From positions 26,502-90,501 of the forward strand of contig NZ_JBEPTK010000016.1 in assembly GCF_040549485.1 (NCBI RefSeq): a DNA stretch of 64,000 bases, in the 5' to 3' direction. Origin of the DNA: Constrictibacter sp. MBR-5 (GTDB taxonomy: Bacteria > Pseudomonadota > Alphaproteobacteria > JAJUGE01). The position numbers and the translations under genes were made by a program. Shown in pieces: positions 35,413 to 43,608 of the stretch (position 1 is its first letter; each line of letters begins with the position of its first letter). Under the pieces are notes generated by a model. The model saw only the letters and a list, made by a program, of their open reading frames with translations. It was not told the origin of the DNA and did no database searches.

Positions 35413-36440
35413 CCGTCAGCGAGATGATCGGCATACCGCCCGGCCAGATCGACATAGGCGGCAGTACGGCCGATCCAGTGCTCGACCGTCCGGGCGCCGG
35501 GTTCCGCCATATGCCACACGCAGAGCTTGCCCCGCAGCAATGCCCGATAGGCCTTGTAGAACCAGACGAGCTGTGGGTGCACACGCTCGCCCGCTCCCTG
35601 CTGATACCGGGCGAGCACGGCCTCACCCAGCCACGCGGCGCCCAGCCGTTCGCATTCCATCGCGAAATAGGCGAGTTCATCAAGCGGGTCTAGGATGCGC
35701 AAACGCCTGTCGAACTCCAGACAGTCGATGATCGCAGGGCGATGTGCGAGATAGACGTGCTCGGGCCGAAGGTCCCCGTGACCTTCGCACAGTCGCCCCT
35801 CCGTCGCGCGTGCAGTCAGGAGGCCGGTCGCGCCGTCGACGAAGCCGAGCAGGATCGGGACCGCATGCTGCACCGCGGCAGCGAGTATCGGAACTCCGCC
35901 GATCACCTCGGCACTGGCGAGGATCTCTCCACGAAATCTGTCCCGGTAGCGATCCGCGGCCAACTCGACGCGGGGTTGGCGGCGGTAGAAGGCGAGGAGG
36001 ATCTCGGCAAGTCGGATCGCGTCCGGGCGCGAAGCGCGCCGTCCGGCGACCGCCGCATCCAGCATGCGGCTGGCCTGCAACCGCTGCATCTTTACCAGCC
36101 AGTCGACGACCCGCCCCCTACCCGCCACCGACAGATCACCGTCAGAAAGTTCCGTCAGCGCGACCACGCCCAGATATACCCACGGCGCCAGCCTTCGATT
36201 GAGACGGACTTCTTCCCGGCAGTAGAACCGGCGGGCCTGGAGCGTGCTGAAGTCGAGAAACGGGTAGTGAACCGGCTTTTTCAGCTTGAATGCGTGGCGA
36301 GGCGTGAGGAAGACCCATGACATGTGGGTTTCGATCGCCTCGACGTGCGTGGGAAGCTCCGGGTATGCACAAGGCCGTTTCAGACGTGCGACCTTCCGCC
36401 GGAGTTCTGCGTCAAGATCGGCCCGGCGACCACTATACAT
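35409..36440 (-). CDS. Aminoglycoside-phosphotransferase-like protein (COG2187 type)
   Basis: The protein has 343 residues with a kinase-like fold. Characteristic parts are ETHMSWVFLTPRHAFKLKKP, the catalytic loop GHGDLRPEHVYL and the metal-binding IIDCLEFDRRLRI. COG2187 proteins are uncharacterised; some carry an additional AAA domain, which is absent here. The sequence does not tell the substrate and it should not be read as an antibiotic-resistance gene. It lies 42 bases after groEL on the same strand, so both probably share the FNR-type promoter at 38133-38181. Its TAG overlaps the prs TAA. Confidence 0.75.
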   Translation of the reverse strand: MYSGRRADLDAELRRKVARLKRPCAYPELPTHVEAIETHMSWVFLTPRHAFKLKKPVHYPFLDFSTLQARRFYCREEVRLNRRLAPWVYLGVVALTELSDGDLSVAGRGRVVDWLVKMQRLQASRMLDAAVAGRRASRPDAIRLAEILLAFYRRQPRVELAADRYRDRFRGEILASAEVIGGVPILAAAVQHAVPILLGFVDGATGLLTARATEGRLCEGHGDLRPEHVYLAHRPAIIDCLEFDRRLRILDPLDELAYFAMECERLGAAWLGEAVLARYQQGAGERVHPQLVWFYKAYRALLRGKLCVWHMAEPGARTVEHWIGRTAAYVDLAGRYADHLADG

Positions 36441-36482
36441 GCCTACTCACATGCGGAACCCGATCCTCTCCACGCACCAGCT

Positions 36483-38105
36483 TCACATTTCCATCGACGG
36501 CTCGAGTGCGCGGTCCTTCTTGACCTCCGGAACCTCTGTCATGGTGGCCTCCGTAAGAAGCAGGACGCTTGCGGCGGACACCGCGTTTTCCAGGCTTATG
36601 CGCACCACCTTTGTGGGATCGACGATGCCTGCCTCGATTAGGTCGACATATTCTTTCCGGGCGGCATCGAAACCATAATTTCCTTCACCGGCCAGCATCC
36701 GGGCGACCACGACGCCACCGTCCACGGCCGAATTCTCCGCGATCTGCCGCGCGGGAGCTTCGAGAGCGCTCTTCAGGATCCGGACGCCCGTCCGCACGTC
36801 GCCGTCGCATCCGGCCTCTTCCCGTGAGACCGGCTCGATGCAGCGCAACAGTGCGAGCCCTCCGCCGGGCACGATGCCTTCCGCCATTGCGGCCTTCGTA
36901 GCGCTGATCGCATCGTCGAGTGCCTCCTTCTTGGATTTCATCTCGGCCTCGGACGGTGCACCGACGCGGATCACGGCTACGCCCCCAGACAGCTTCGCCA
37001 ACCGCTCCTGCAGCTTCTCCTTGTCATACTCTGACGTCGTCTCGTCGATCTGTCGCCGGATCTGGCCGCAGCGCGCGCGAACGTCCTGCGCGTCTCCGGC
37101 GCCGCCGACGATGATCGTGTCCTCCTTGGTGATGATCAGCCGCTTTGCGCGCCCCAACATCTCCAGCGTCATGTTTTCGAGTTTCATACCGAGATCGGCT
37201 GAAACGACCTGCCCGTGCGTCAGGATCGCGATATCCTCGAGCATGGCTCGACGGCGGTCACCGAAACCCGGCGCCTTGACGGCGGCGACCTTCAGGCCGC
37301 CACGCAGCTTGTTCACCACCAGCGTGGCGAGGGCCTCGCCCTCGACATCCTCGGCCACGACCAGCAGCGGCCGGCCGGACTGGATGACCTGCTCCAGGAG
37401 CGGGACGAGCGATTGTAGCCCCGCCAGCTTCTGTTCGTGAATCAGTATGAACGCGTCTTCGAGTTCAGCGACCATCTTCTCGACGTTCGTGACGAAGTAC
37501 GGCGAGATGTAGCCGCGGTCGAACTTCATTCCCTCCACGACTTCGAGGGTCGTCTCGGTGGTCTTGGACTCTTCCACGGTGATCACGCCTTCCCCGCCGA
37601 CCTTTTCCGTCGCCTCGGCGACCAACTCGCCTATGGCGGGATCGTTATGCGCGGAGATCGTAGCGACCTGCGCTCGGGCCTTGCGCGTCTCGACGGGCCG
37701 TGACATCGCCTCCAGGGCGCCCACCGCCGCCTTCAGTCCAAGGTCCAGACCCCGCTTCACGTCGATCGCGCTGGCGCCGGCGACGACGTTGCGCACGCCT
37801 TGCGCGAAGATCGCGTGCGCGAGCACCGTGGCGCTGCTCGTACCGTCGCCGACGCTGTCGCCGGTCTTTTCCGCGGCCTGGCGCAGAACCTGTGCCCCGA
37901 GATTCTCCTCGGGGTCTTTCAGTTCGAACTCCTTCGCGATCGTGACGCCGTCGTTACAGACGATCGGCCCACCCCAGCCCTTCTGGATGAGCACCGACTT
38001 CGATTTCGGGCCAAGAGTGACACGCACAGCGTCGGTCAGCATGGTCGCACCGCGAAGGATTTTCTCGCGGGCGGCGGAACCGAAGAGCACTTGCTTGGGG
38101 ATCAT
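36483..38105 (-). CDS. groEL: Chaperonin GroEL, divergent copy
   Basis: The protein has 540 residues. It contains GroEL hallmarks: [28 protein letters not shown] (ATP site), [48 protein letters not shown] and [10 protein letters not shown]. It refolds proteins in the cytoplasm as a double ring. Unusual points are the tail, which ends RALEPSMEM without the GGM repeat, the GDGTSS in place of GDGTT, and the absence of an adjacent groES. These features point to a specialised second copy. The promoter upstream carries a perfect FNR-type box at -41.5, so induction under oxygen limitation is likely. The start at 38105 gives the normal [14 protein letters not shown] beginning. Confidence 0.92.
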   Translation of the reverse strand: MIPKQVLFGSAAREKILRGATMLTDAVRVTLGPKSKSVLIQKGWGGPIVCNDGVTIAKEFELKDPEENLGAQVLRQAAEKTGDSVGDGTSSATVLAHAIFAQGVRNVVAGASAIDVKRGLDLGLKAAVGALEAMSRPVETRKARAQVATISAHNDPAIGELVAEATEKVGGEGVITVEESKTTETTLEVVEGMKFDRGYISPYFVTNVEKMVAELEDAFILIHEQKLAGLQSLVPLLEQVIQSGRPLLVVAEDVEGEALATLVVNKLRGGLKVAAVKAPGFGDRRRAMLEDIAILTHGQVVSADLGMKLENMTLEMLGRAKRLIITKEDTIIVGGAGDAQDVRARCGQIRRQIDETTSEYDKEKLQERLAKLSGGVAVIRVGAPSEAEMKSKKEALDDAISATKAAMAEGIVPGGGLALLRCIEPVSREEAGCDGDVRTGVRILKSALEAPARQIAENSAVDGGVVVARMLAGEGNYGFDAARKEYVDLIEAGIVDPTKVVRISLENAVSAASVLLLTEATMTEVPEVKKDRALEPSMEM

Positions 38106-38132
38106 ATCAGTCACCACATTCAGCGTCCGAGT

Positions 38133-38145
38133 CCCGCATCTCATA
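38133..38145 (-). promoter_or_regulatory. Predicted groEL promoter (-10 and start)
   Basis: On the minus strand TATGAG lies at 38145-38140, giving a start site near 38133. The centre of the FNR-type box (38174.5) is then 41.5 bases upstream, the class II activator position. The leader to the groEL ATG is 28 bases. Confidence 0.55.
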
Positions 38146-38167
38146 GACGAACATGAACCGCACCCGC

Positions 38168-38181
38168 TTGACGTAGATCAA
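38168..38181. promoter_or_regulatory. Perfect FNR/FixK box shared by two divergent promoters
   Basis: TTGACGTAGATCAA matches TTGAY-N4-RTCAA in every defined base. It is symmetric in position as well: 41.5 bases from the predicted start on each strand. FNR/ANR/FixK-type proteins bind such sites under low oxygen. Confidence 0.8.
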
Positions 38182-38203
38182 CTCGGTTTTCTGCCGGACC
38201 TCT

Positions 38204-38216
38204 TATAATATGATTG
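38204..38216 (+). promoter_or_regulatory. Predicted promoter of the phosphoribosyltransferase gene
   Basis: A perfect TATAAT at 38204-38209 gives a start near 38216. The FNR-type box centre is 41.5 bases upstream, and there is no -35 match, as expected for an activator-dependent class II promoter. The leader is about 120 bases. Confidence 0.6.
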
Positions 38217-38335
38217 GGTGGTGCGGCGCCGTGCTAAACGAGAACCGAAGCGGCATTGGAGAGAGCCGTGAGGCGCATGGGTAGCGACCTTCCGATTCCG
38301 GTTGCTGGAGGCGGGTTCGGTCCCGGTTGCCCACC

Positions 38336-39010
38336 ATGACGGCCGAGTACATGTTCCGCGACCGCAGTGATGCCGGTCGGCAGCTGGCCGCTCACCTTCT
38401 GCGCTACGCGGACACTCACCCGGTCGTGCTCGCTCTACCCCGCGGTGGAGTACCCGTGGCCTTCGAAGTGGCGAAAGTCCTGAAGGCTCCGCTCGATCTC
38501 GTTCTGGTTCGGAAGATCGGTGCTCCCGGGCAACCTGAATTAGCGGTGGGAGCGGTAGCCGAAGGCCCCGAGGAGCAGATCTTCATCAACCCCTTTTTTG
38601 CCGGAACCGACCTTCTGATGCCTCGCTACATCGAGGATGAACGTGCGCACCAAATGCAGGAAATCGAGCGGCGGCGCGCGATGTACCTGAACGGGCGTGA
38701 CCGGGCCGAGGTTGCCGGCCACACTGCGATCGTCGTCGACGACGGCATCGCGACTGGTGCTACGATGCGCGCCGCCCTCCGGGCAGTGCGGCACCGGGCG
38801 CCACGCCGGCTCGTGCTTGCGGTGCCGGTCGGCCCTTCGGACACCCTCGACATGATGCGGCTCGAGGCCGACGATATTGTCTGCGTCGCCACCCCGGAGT
38901 CGTTCCATGCCGTCGGTGAATTCTACCGAGATTTCCATCAGGTGGCGGATGAGGAAGTTAGGGACCTTCTGCAACGTAGCGATGTGTTGCTCGATCCGTC
39001 CCGGCGTTGA
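38336..39010 (+). CDS. Phosphoribosyltransferase-domain protein
   Basis: The protein has 224 residues of the type I PRTase fold. The PRPP loop is AIVVDDGIATGATMRAALRA, preceded by PRGGVPVAFEVAKVL and RKIGAPGQPELAVGAVAEG. The family is broad; members in this group are annotated only as phosphoribosyltransferase and are often found in stress and low-oxygen clusters in proteobacteria. The nucleobase acceptor is unknown. ATG 38336 is the first sensible start; TTG 38327 is possible. Its 3' end overlaps the convergent pncB by 53 bases. Confidence 0.85.
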   Translation: MTAEYMFRDRSDAGRQLAAHLLRYADTHPVVLALPRGGVPVAFEVAKVLKAPLDLVLVRKIGAPGQPELAVGAVAEGPEEQIFINPFFAGTDLLMPRYIEDERAHQMQEIERRRAMYLNGRDRAEVAGHTAIVVDDGIATGATMRAALRAVRHRAPRRLVLAVPVGPSDTLDMMRLEADDIVCVATPESFHAVGEFYRDFHQVADEEVRDLLQRSDVLLDPSRR

Positions 39011-40352
39011 GGCGATTTCGCTCGTCCACGGCGTCCGCAAGGCGGCGCAGCCGCTCGTCCACCTCGATCTGGTAGGTCGCCGCGGCTTCCAAGCGGTACA
39101 GCGGTTCGGGTAGTTGCGCGAGTGCGTCGGCGACCCGCCTCCGCAGTTCGTCCAGGCTGGGTGATGGTGCGGTACGCCTGCCGTCGCGCATGACGGTCTG
39201 CAGGAGCGGCGTTCCCGTGCGGCCGCCCTCGTCCGTGGTCAGGAGATCGGATCGCATGCGCCGCTCCGCATCGAAGCTGCGGTAGACCTGCTTCCTGCCT
39301 GGCCAGGTCGCCTTGCCCGCCGAACGCTTGCGCCGCGCGATCCCGGCATACTCCTGGAGCTTGTATGCGCAATCGAGCGCCGGCGCGTCGCTGGCGGTCG
39401 TCAGGCTGGTGCCGATCCCATAGACGTCGATCGGCGCGTCCGCCGCGGTCAGGTGCTGCAGCGAATTCTCGTCGAGACCGCCGCTCGCCACGATCGACAC
39501 CTCCCGAAGACCCGCCGCGTCGAGAATCTTGCGCACGCGGCAGGCCATCTCTCCGAGGTCTCCGCTGTCGATGCGCACGCCGGCCACGCGGATGCCTCTT
39601 TCGGCGAGCCGCGGCGCCAAGGACGCCACGGTCCTGGCGCCTGCCTCCGTGTCGTAGGTGTCTATCAGCAACACCACCCGGTCCGGACGCGAGCGTGCGA
39701 AATGTTCGAAGGCTTCGATCTCGCTCTCGTGCGCCTGCACGAAGGAGTGGGCCATTGTTCCATGCAGAGGTATCTCGAACAGGCGACCGGCCGCCACGGT
39801 CGCCGTGCCGGCAAACCCCGCGACATAGGCGGCACGGGCAGCCAGCAGCCCCGCCTCCTCGCCATGTGCCCTTCGGAAGCCGAAGTCGATGAGTTGCTTG
39901 CCTGGCGCTGCGAGGATCATGCGGGCCGCCTTCGAGGCCACTACCGTCTGGAAATGGATGAGATTCAGCAGCCGGCTCTCGACGAACTGGGCTTCGGCCA
40001 GCGGTGCCACGACCTGGATGACCGGCTCGTCGGCGAAACAGATCGTCCCCTCCGGCATTGCTCGGACATCGCCGGAGAAGCGAAAGCCCACAAGATTGTC
40101 CAGGAACGCACTGCTGAAGTGCCCGGACTGGCGCAGCCAGGCAATCTCGCCTTCCGAGAAGCGGAGCATCTCCAGATAGTCAAGCACCTGCTCCAGACCC
40201 GCCGTGACGAGGAAGCCGCGGGTCGGAGGAAGCTTCCGGAAAAAAAACTCGAACACCGCCGGCTCGGCCATCCCGTTCTCGAGATATGCCTGCATCATGT
40301 TGAATTGATACAGGTCCGTCAGAAGGCCCGGCGAGGTGCAAAGCTGGCGCAT
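38958..40352 (-). CDS. pncB: Nicotinate phosphoribosyltransferase
   Basis: The protein has 464 residues. It starts LLTDLYQFNMMQAYLENGM and contains FFFRKLPPTRGFLVTAGLEQ, the GTMAHSFVQAHESE segment with the His that is phosphorylated in this family, and GVRIDSGDLGEMACRVRKIL. It converts nicotinate and PRPP to nicotinate mononucleotide, coupled to ATP use. The frame is open far upstream, but family similarity begins at ATG 40352. With pncA and prs in the island it completes entry into NAD synthesis from nicotinamide. The gene ends inside the convergent phosphoribosyltransferase gene. The upstream neighbour on the same strand is the hibernation factor, 107 bases away. Confidence 0.92.
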   Translation of the reverse strand: MRQLCTSPGLLTDLYQFNMMQAYLENGMAEPAVFEFFFRKLPPTRGFLVTAGLEQVLDYLEMLRFSEGEIAWLRQSGHFSSAFLDNLVGFRFSGDVRAMPEGTICFADEPVIQVVAPLAEAQFVESRLLNLIHFQTVVASKAARMILAAPGKQLIDFGFRRAHGEEAGLLAARAAYVAGFAGTATVAAGRLFEIPLHGTMAHSFVQAHESEIEAFEHFARSRPDRVVLLIDTYDTEAGARTVASLAPRLAERGIRVAGVRIDSGDLGEMACRVRKILDAAGLREVSIVASGGLDENSLQHLTAADAPIDVYGIGTSLTTASDAPALDCAYKLQEYAGIARRKRSAGKATWPGRKQVYRSFDAERRMRSDLLTTDEGGRTGTPLLQTVMRDGRRTAPSPSLDELRRRVADALAQLPEPLYRLEAAATYQIEVDERLRRLADAVDERNRLNAGTDRATHRYVAEGP

Positions 40353-40459
40353 CGTTCCATCCCACGGAGGTTCCGTGTCATCCGCGCGCGGCCGAGCGAC
40401 CCGTACACCTCCGCGTTGGTGATCGGTCCCACTCTCCGGTGCCGGGTTGACCGGCGCTG

Positions 40460-41035
40460 CTACTGATCTCCGGCCGAACGCCGGTGTCCGCCAGTCGGTT
40501 CGACTGTTGTTGCCTGGCTCCCGTGCAGGCTCTCGCCCTCGGCGATGACCAGACGTACCTCCCGACCCGGCGCGAGCAGGTCGTAGCCGTCGCCGATGAC
40601 ACTGTTGCGGTGGAAGTAGACCTCCTGTCCGTCGCTCGTCTCGATGAAGCCATAGTCGGGGAACATCCGGACGATCTTTCCGGACATTTGTTCCGCGTGT
40701 GACTTCACGTCGCCCCTCGTGCGGCGCGCATGATCCTCGAGTTGCCGCGCCGCGGCGTCGAAAGCATCGCGGATTGCCACGTAGACATCCTCGTGAGAAT
40801 GGTCCTTCCGATGCTCCCGATCGACAGCGATCTCCCCGCCGGGAACGGTGATGTCGATCGCCACTCGATAGAGCTCGCCTTGCCGCTGATGCCGGTGCGG
40901 TGCCTCGACAACGACATGACATCGCATGATTCGGTTGAAGAAGCGCTCCAGTTTGGCAGCCTTCGCTTGTATGCGCGCCTCGACAGCCGGCGAGGAGTCC
41001 ATGTTCTTGAACGTAATTTGCAAGGGCATCTGCAT
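40460..41035 (-). CDS. Ribosome hibernation factor (HPF/RaiA) fused to a cold-shock domain
   Basis: The protein has 191 residues. Residues 1-110 are the HPF/RaiA domain (PLQITFKNMDSSPAVEARIQ, KAAKLERFFNRIMRCHVVVE, GGEIAVDREHRKDHSHEDVY). Residues about 118-180 are a cold-shock domain (GKIVRMFPDYGFIETSDGQE, VYFHRNSVIGDGYDLLAPG). HPF proteins bind the decoding region of idle ribosomes; the CSD binds single-stranded RNA. The usual long-HPF dimerisation domain is replaced by the CSD, a form known in proteobacteria. AAGGA lies about ten bases before ATG 41035. The context suggests use in low-oxygen dormancy. Confidence 0.9.
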   Translation of the reverse strand: MQMPLQITFKNMDSSPAVEARIQAKAAKLERFFNRIMRCHVVVEAPHRHQRQGELYRVAIDITVPGGEIAVDREHRKDHSHEDVYVAIRDAFDAAARQLEDHARRTRGDVKSHAEQMSGKIVRMFPDYGFIETSDGQEVYFHRNSVIGDGYDLLAPGREVRLVIAEGESLHGSQATTVEPTGGHRRSAGDQ

Positions 41036-41170
41036 GGTCGCTGGTCCTTCTGCCGAAGTCGCGCGCGGCGCTTCACAGCCCCGTCGCCACCGCGATTGCT
41101 CTGACGGCTCGCTTCTCACCTGTTCGGCGTTCAGGCAATGATACTTGGCGCCCTTTCCGCCGCGCGGCAA

Positions 41171-41184
41171 ATGAGACAGATCAA
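41171..41184 (-). promoter_or_regulatory. Degenerate FNR-like half-site upstream of the hibernation factor
   Basis: On the minus strand TTGATCTGTCTCAT has a perfect left half and a poor right half. A TATCAT at 41143-41138 would put the site about 46 bases upstream of the start. It is suggestive only. Confidence 0.25.
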
Positions 41185-41205
41185 ATGCAGCGGGATTCTG
41201 CGTCG

Positions 41206-42258
41206 TCAGCAGATCCGCGGCAGCTGTTCGCCGCTCAACAGATCGATGATCCTGGTCGACCCGATGGAACTGCGCATCAGCACTCTGGCCGTGCCGCGTT
41301 CGCCGACACGGCCGATCACGGCACCTGATCGTCCGAGCGGGTGGGAGCGTATTCCCGCAAGTGCTGCCGAAGCCTGTCCGGGCGGTATGACGAACAGCAT
41401 GCGTCCTTCGCAGGCGACGTAGAGCGGATCCAACCCCAGCAACTCGCAAGCGCCCTGTACCTGCGGCTCCACCGGAACCGCCGGCTCGTCGAGCTCGATC
41501 GTGCACTGCGCCATTTCGGCGATCTCGACCAGCGCGGTCGCCGCGCCGCCACGTGTCGGATCGCGCATGCAGCGCAACTCGATGCCGGCGTCGAGCAGCG
41601 CCTGGACGAGATCCCACAGCGGCGCGGTATCGCTCTCGATCTCGGTCTCGAACGCCAGCCCCTCCCTGGTCGCGAGAACGGCGACGCCGTGCCGGCCGAT
41701 ATCGCCGCTGACGAGTATCGCATCGCCTTCCTCGATCCGGTCCGGTCCCGGCCGCGGATCCACCTGCACCAACCCGATACCCGACGCCGACACGAAGATT
41801 CCGTCACCCTTGCCGCGCTCCACCACCTTCGTGTCGCCGGCGACGATGCGCATTCCGACGGCCGCCGCCTCCCGCGCCAGGCTCTCGACGACACGGCGCA
41901 AGGAGGACATCGGGAATCCCTCCTCCAGGATCAGCCCGACGCTCATGAACAGCGGGCGTGCGGCGCAGGCGGCCAAGTCGTTCACGGTTCCATGCACCGC
42001 CAGCATTCCGATGTCGCCGCCGGCGAAGAACGGCGGGCTGACCACATAGGTGTCCGTGGTGAAGGCTAACCGGGCATCGCCCAGATCGACCATGCCGGCA
42101 TCGAGACGCGCCTCCAGCGCCGGGTCGGCAAAGGCCGGCAGGAACATCCCCTCGATGAGAGAGCGGGTCAGACCGCCACCGCCGCCATGGCCGAGGGTGA
42201 TCACCTCCGCATCGGCGGTCGATACCGGGCAGACGATCGAAGATGGGTCAGGCGGCAT
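41206..42258 (-). CDS. hypE: Hydrogenase maturation factor HypE
   Basis: The protein has 350 residues. It has the AIR-synthase-like fold (GMVDLGDARLAFTTDTYVVS, GDIGMLAVHGTVNDLA, AGDTKVVERGKGDGIFV) and ends in PRIC, whose Cys is the thiol that receives the carbamoyl group from HypF and is dehydrated to thiocyanate, giving the CN ligand of the [NiFe] site. It is the last gene of the 15-gene operon and starts four bases after hypD. The chosen ATG at 42258 gives a slightly long N-terminus but excludes the overlap with hypD. Confidence 0.95.
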   Translation of the reverse strand: MPPDPSSIVCPVSTADAEVITLGHGGGGGLTRSLIEGMFLPAFADPALEARLDAGMVDLGDARLAFTTDTYVVSPPFFAGGDIGMLAVHGTVNDLAACAARPLFMSVGLILEEGFPMSSLRRVVESLAREAAAVGMRIVAGDTKVVERGKGDGIFVSASGIGLVQVDPRPGPDRIEEGDAILVSGDIGRHGVAVLATREGLAFETEIESDTAPLWDLVQALLDAGIELRCMRDPTRGGAATALVEIAEMAQCTIELDEPAVPVEPQVQGACELLGLDPLYVACEGRMLFVIPPGQASAALAGIRSHPLGRSGAVIGRVGERGTARVLMRSSIGSTRIIDLLSGEQLPRIC

Positions 42259-42262
42259 CGTG

Positions 42263-43375
42263 TTATCCCTGCACTGCGCGTGCCGCCGCCGCGCCGTCGC
42301 GATAGCGGAAATAGGCCGCGCAGGCACCTTCGGACGACACCATCGGTGCGCCCAGGGGATGATCGGGCGTGCAGCGGACGGCATAGGCGGGACATTGGTG
42401 CGGCAGACGTCGACCACGCAGCACATCACCTGCGATACAAATCGGATCCTCGGCCGCGATCGGCTTCTGGAGCGCGAAACGACCCCGCGCGTCGAAAGCC
42501 GTGTAGTCCCGGCTGAGAGCCAATCCGCTTTGTGCGATGGCGCCGATGCCACGCCAGGAGACGGTGACGATCTCGAAGACCGTGTCGACGGCACGGCGGG
42601 CAGCAGGATTCCCCTCTGGTCTGACAGTGCGGCTGTACTGGTTCTCGACCTCGCATCGGCCAGCCTCGAGTTGGCGGACGCACATGTGGATGCCCTGGAG
42701 CAGATCGAGTGGTTCGAACCCGGTGACCACGATGGGAACACGCCGGTTCCGGGCGATTGGTCCATAGGCTTCGACGCCCATCACCGTGCAGACGTGCCCC
42801 GCGGCCAGAAAGCCCTGCACCCGATTGTCCGGCGCCGCCAGGATCGCTTCGATGGCCGGCGGCACCAGCACGTGCGACACGAGCAGCGACAGGTTCCGCA
42901 GGCCTGCGCGTTCCGCCTGAAGGACGAGCATCGCCGTCGCGGGCGCGGTCGTTTCGAAACCGACAGCGAAGAACACCACTTCGCGTTCAGGCGCGGCGCG
43001 CGCGACGGCCAGCGCGTCGAGCGGCGAGTAGAGGACGCGCACGTCCCCGCCACGGGCTCGCGCGTCGAGCAGGCTTCCGCCCGTTCCCGGCACGCGAACC
43101 ATGTCGCCGAAGGAGCAGAGGATCGCACCCGGCGTCATGGCGACGGCAATCGCCTGATCGATTGCCGCCGCCGGCGTGACGCAGACCGGACAGCCGGGGC
43201 CGTGCAGCAGCGACAGCCCGGGCGGCAGCATCTGGTCCAGGCCGAACCGGACGATCGCATGCGTCTGCCCGCCACACACCTCCATGATCGTCCATGGCCG
43301 CGTCACCGCGCGGGCGATGGCCTCGGCATAGCGTTTCGCCGCGTCCGCTGTCCGGTACTCGTCGACATATTTCAC
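42263..43375 (-). CDS. hypD: Hydrogenase maturation factor HypD
   Basis: The protein has 370 residues and a Fe-S protein fold with the conserved [34 protein letters not shown] and HQCPAY motifs. With HypC it forms the scaffold on which the Fe(CN)2CO unit is assembled. The conserved cysteines of the active site and of the 4Fe-4S cluster are present. The ATG overlaps the hypC stop (ATGA). Confidence 0.95.
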   Translation of the reverse strand: MKYVDEYRTADAAKRYAEAIARAVTRPWTIMEVCGGQTHAIVRFGLDQMLPPGLSLLHGPGCPVCVTPAAAIDQAIAVAMTPGAILCSFGDMVRVPGTGGSLLDARARGGDVRVLYSPLDALAVARAAPEREVVFFAVGFETTAPATAMLVLQAERAGLRNLSLLVSHVLVPPAIEAILAAPDNRVQGFLAAGHVCTVMGVEAYGPIARNRRVPIVVTGFEPLDLLQGIHMCVRQLEAGRCEVENQYSRTVRPEGNPAARRAVDTVFEIVTVSWRGIGAIAQSGLALSRDYTAFDARGRFALQKPIAAEDPICIAGDVLRGRRLPHQCPAYAVRCTPDHPLGAPMVSSEGACAAYFRYRDGAAAARAVQG

Positions 43376-43608
43376 GATGCCGCCTCGCCGAGCAGGCCGA
43401 GTTCGCGAAACACGCGCGCCGCCTCTTCCGCGTCCACCACCGACAACGCGATGCCCGCATGGACGACGACATAGTCGCCGATCCTCGCTTCGGGCAGGAA
43501 GCCGAGGCTCACCTCGCGCACGATACCATTGAACGAGACCCGCCCGACGGTCGTCAGCGGGTCGTCACCGCGCATCTCCAGCAGCAGCCCAGGCAGCGCG
43601 AGGCACAT
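43372..43608 (-). CDS. hypC: Hydrogenase maturation chaperone HypC
   Basis: The protein has 78 residues and begins MCLALPG, with the essential Cys2. A small beta-barrel follows ([36 protein letters not shown]). It carries the iron unit from HypD to the large-subunit precursor. Start and stop overlap hypF (TGATG) and hypD (ATGA). Confidence 0.95.
   Translation of the reverse strand: MCLALPGLLLEMRGDDPLTTVGRVSFNGIVREVSLGFLPEARIGDYVVVHAGIALSVVDAEEAARVFRELGLLGEAAS

Noticed and set aside
35409..36440. Reading the phosphotransferase-like protein as an aminoglycoside-resistance gene
   Set aside because: It matches the uncharacterised COG2187 type and lies in a groEL operon; nothing shows drug modification.
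40353..40922. Upstream extension of pncB by 190 codons
   Set aside because: The extension overlaps the hibernation-factor gene on the same strand in another frame and has no NAPRT similarity; the family begins at 40352.
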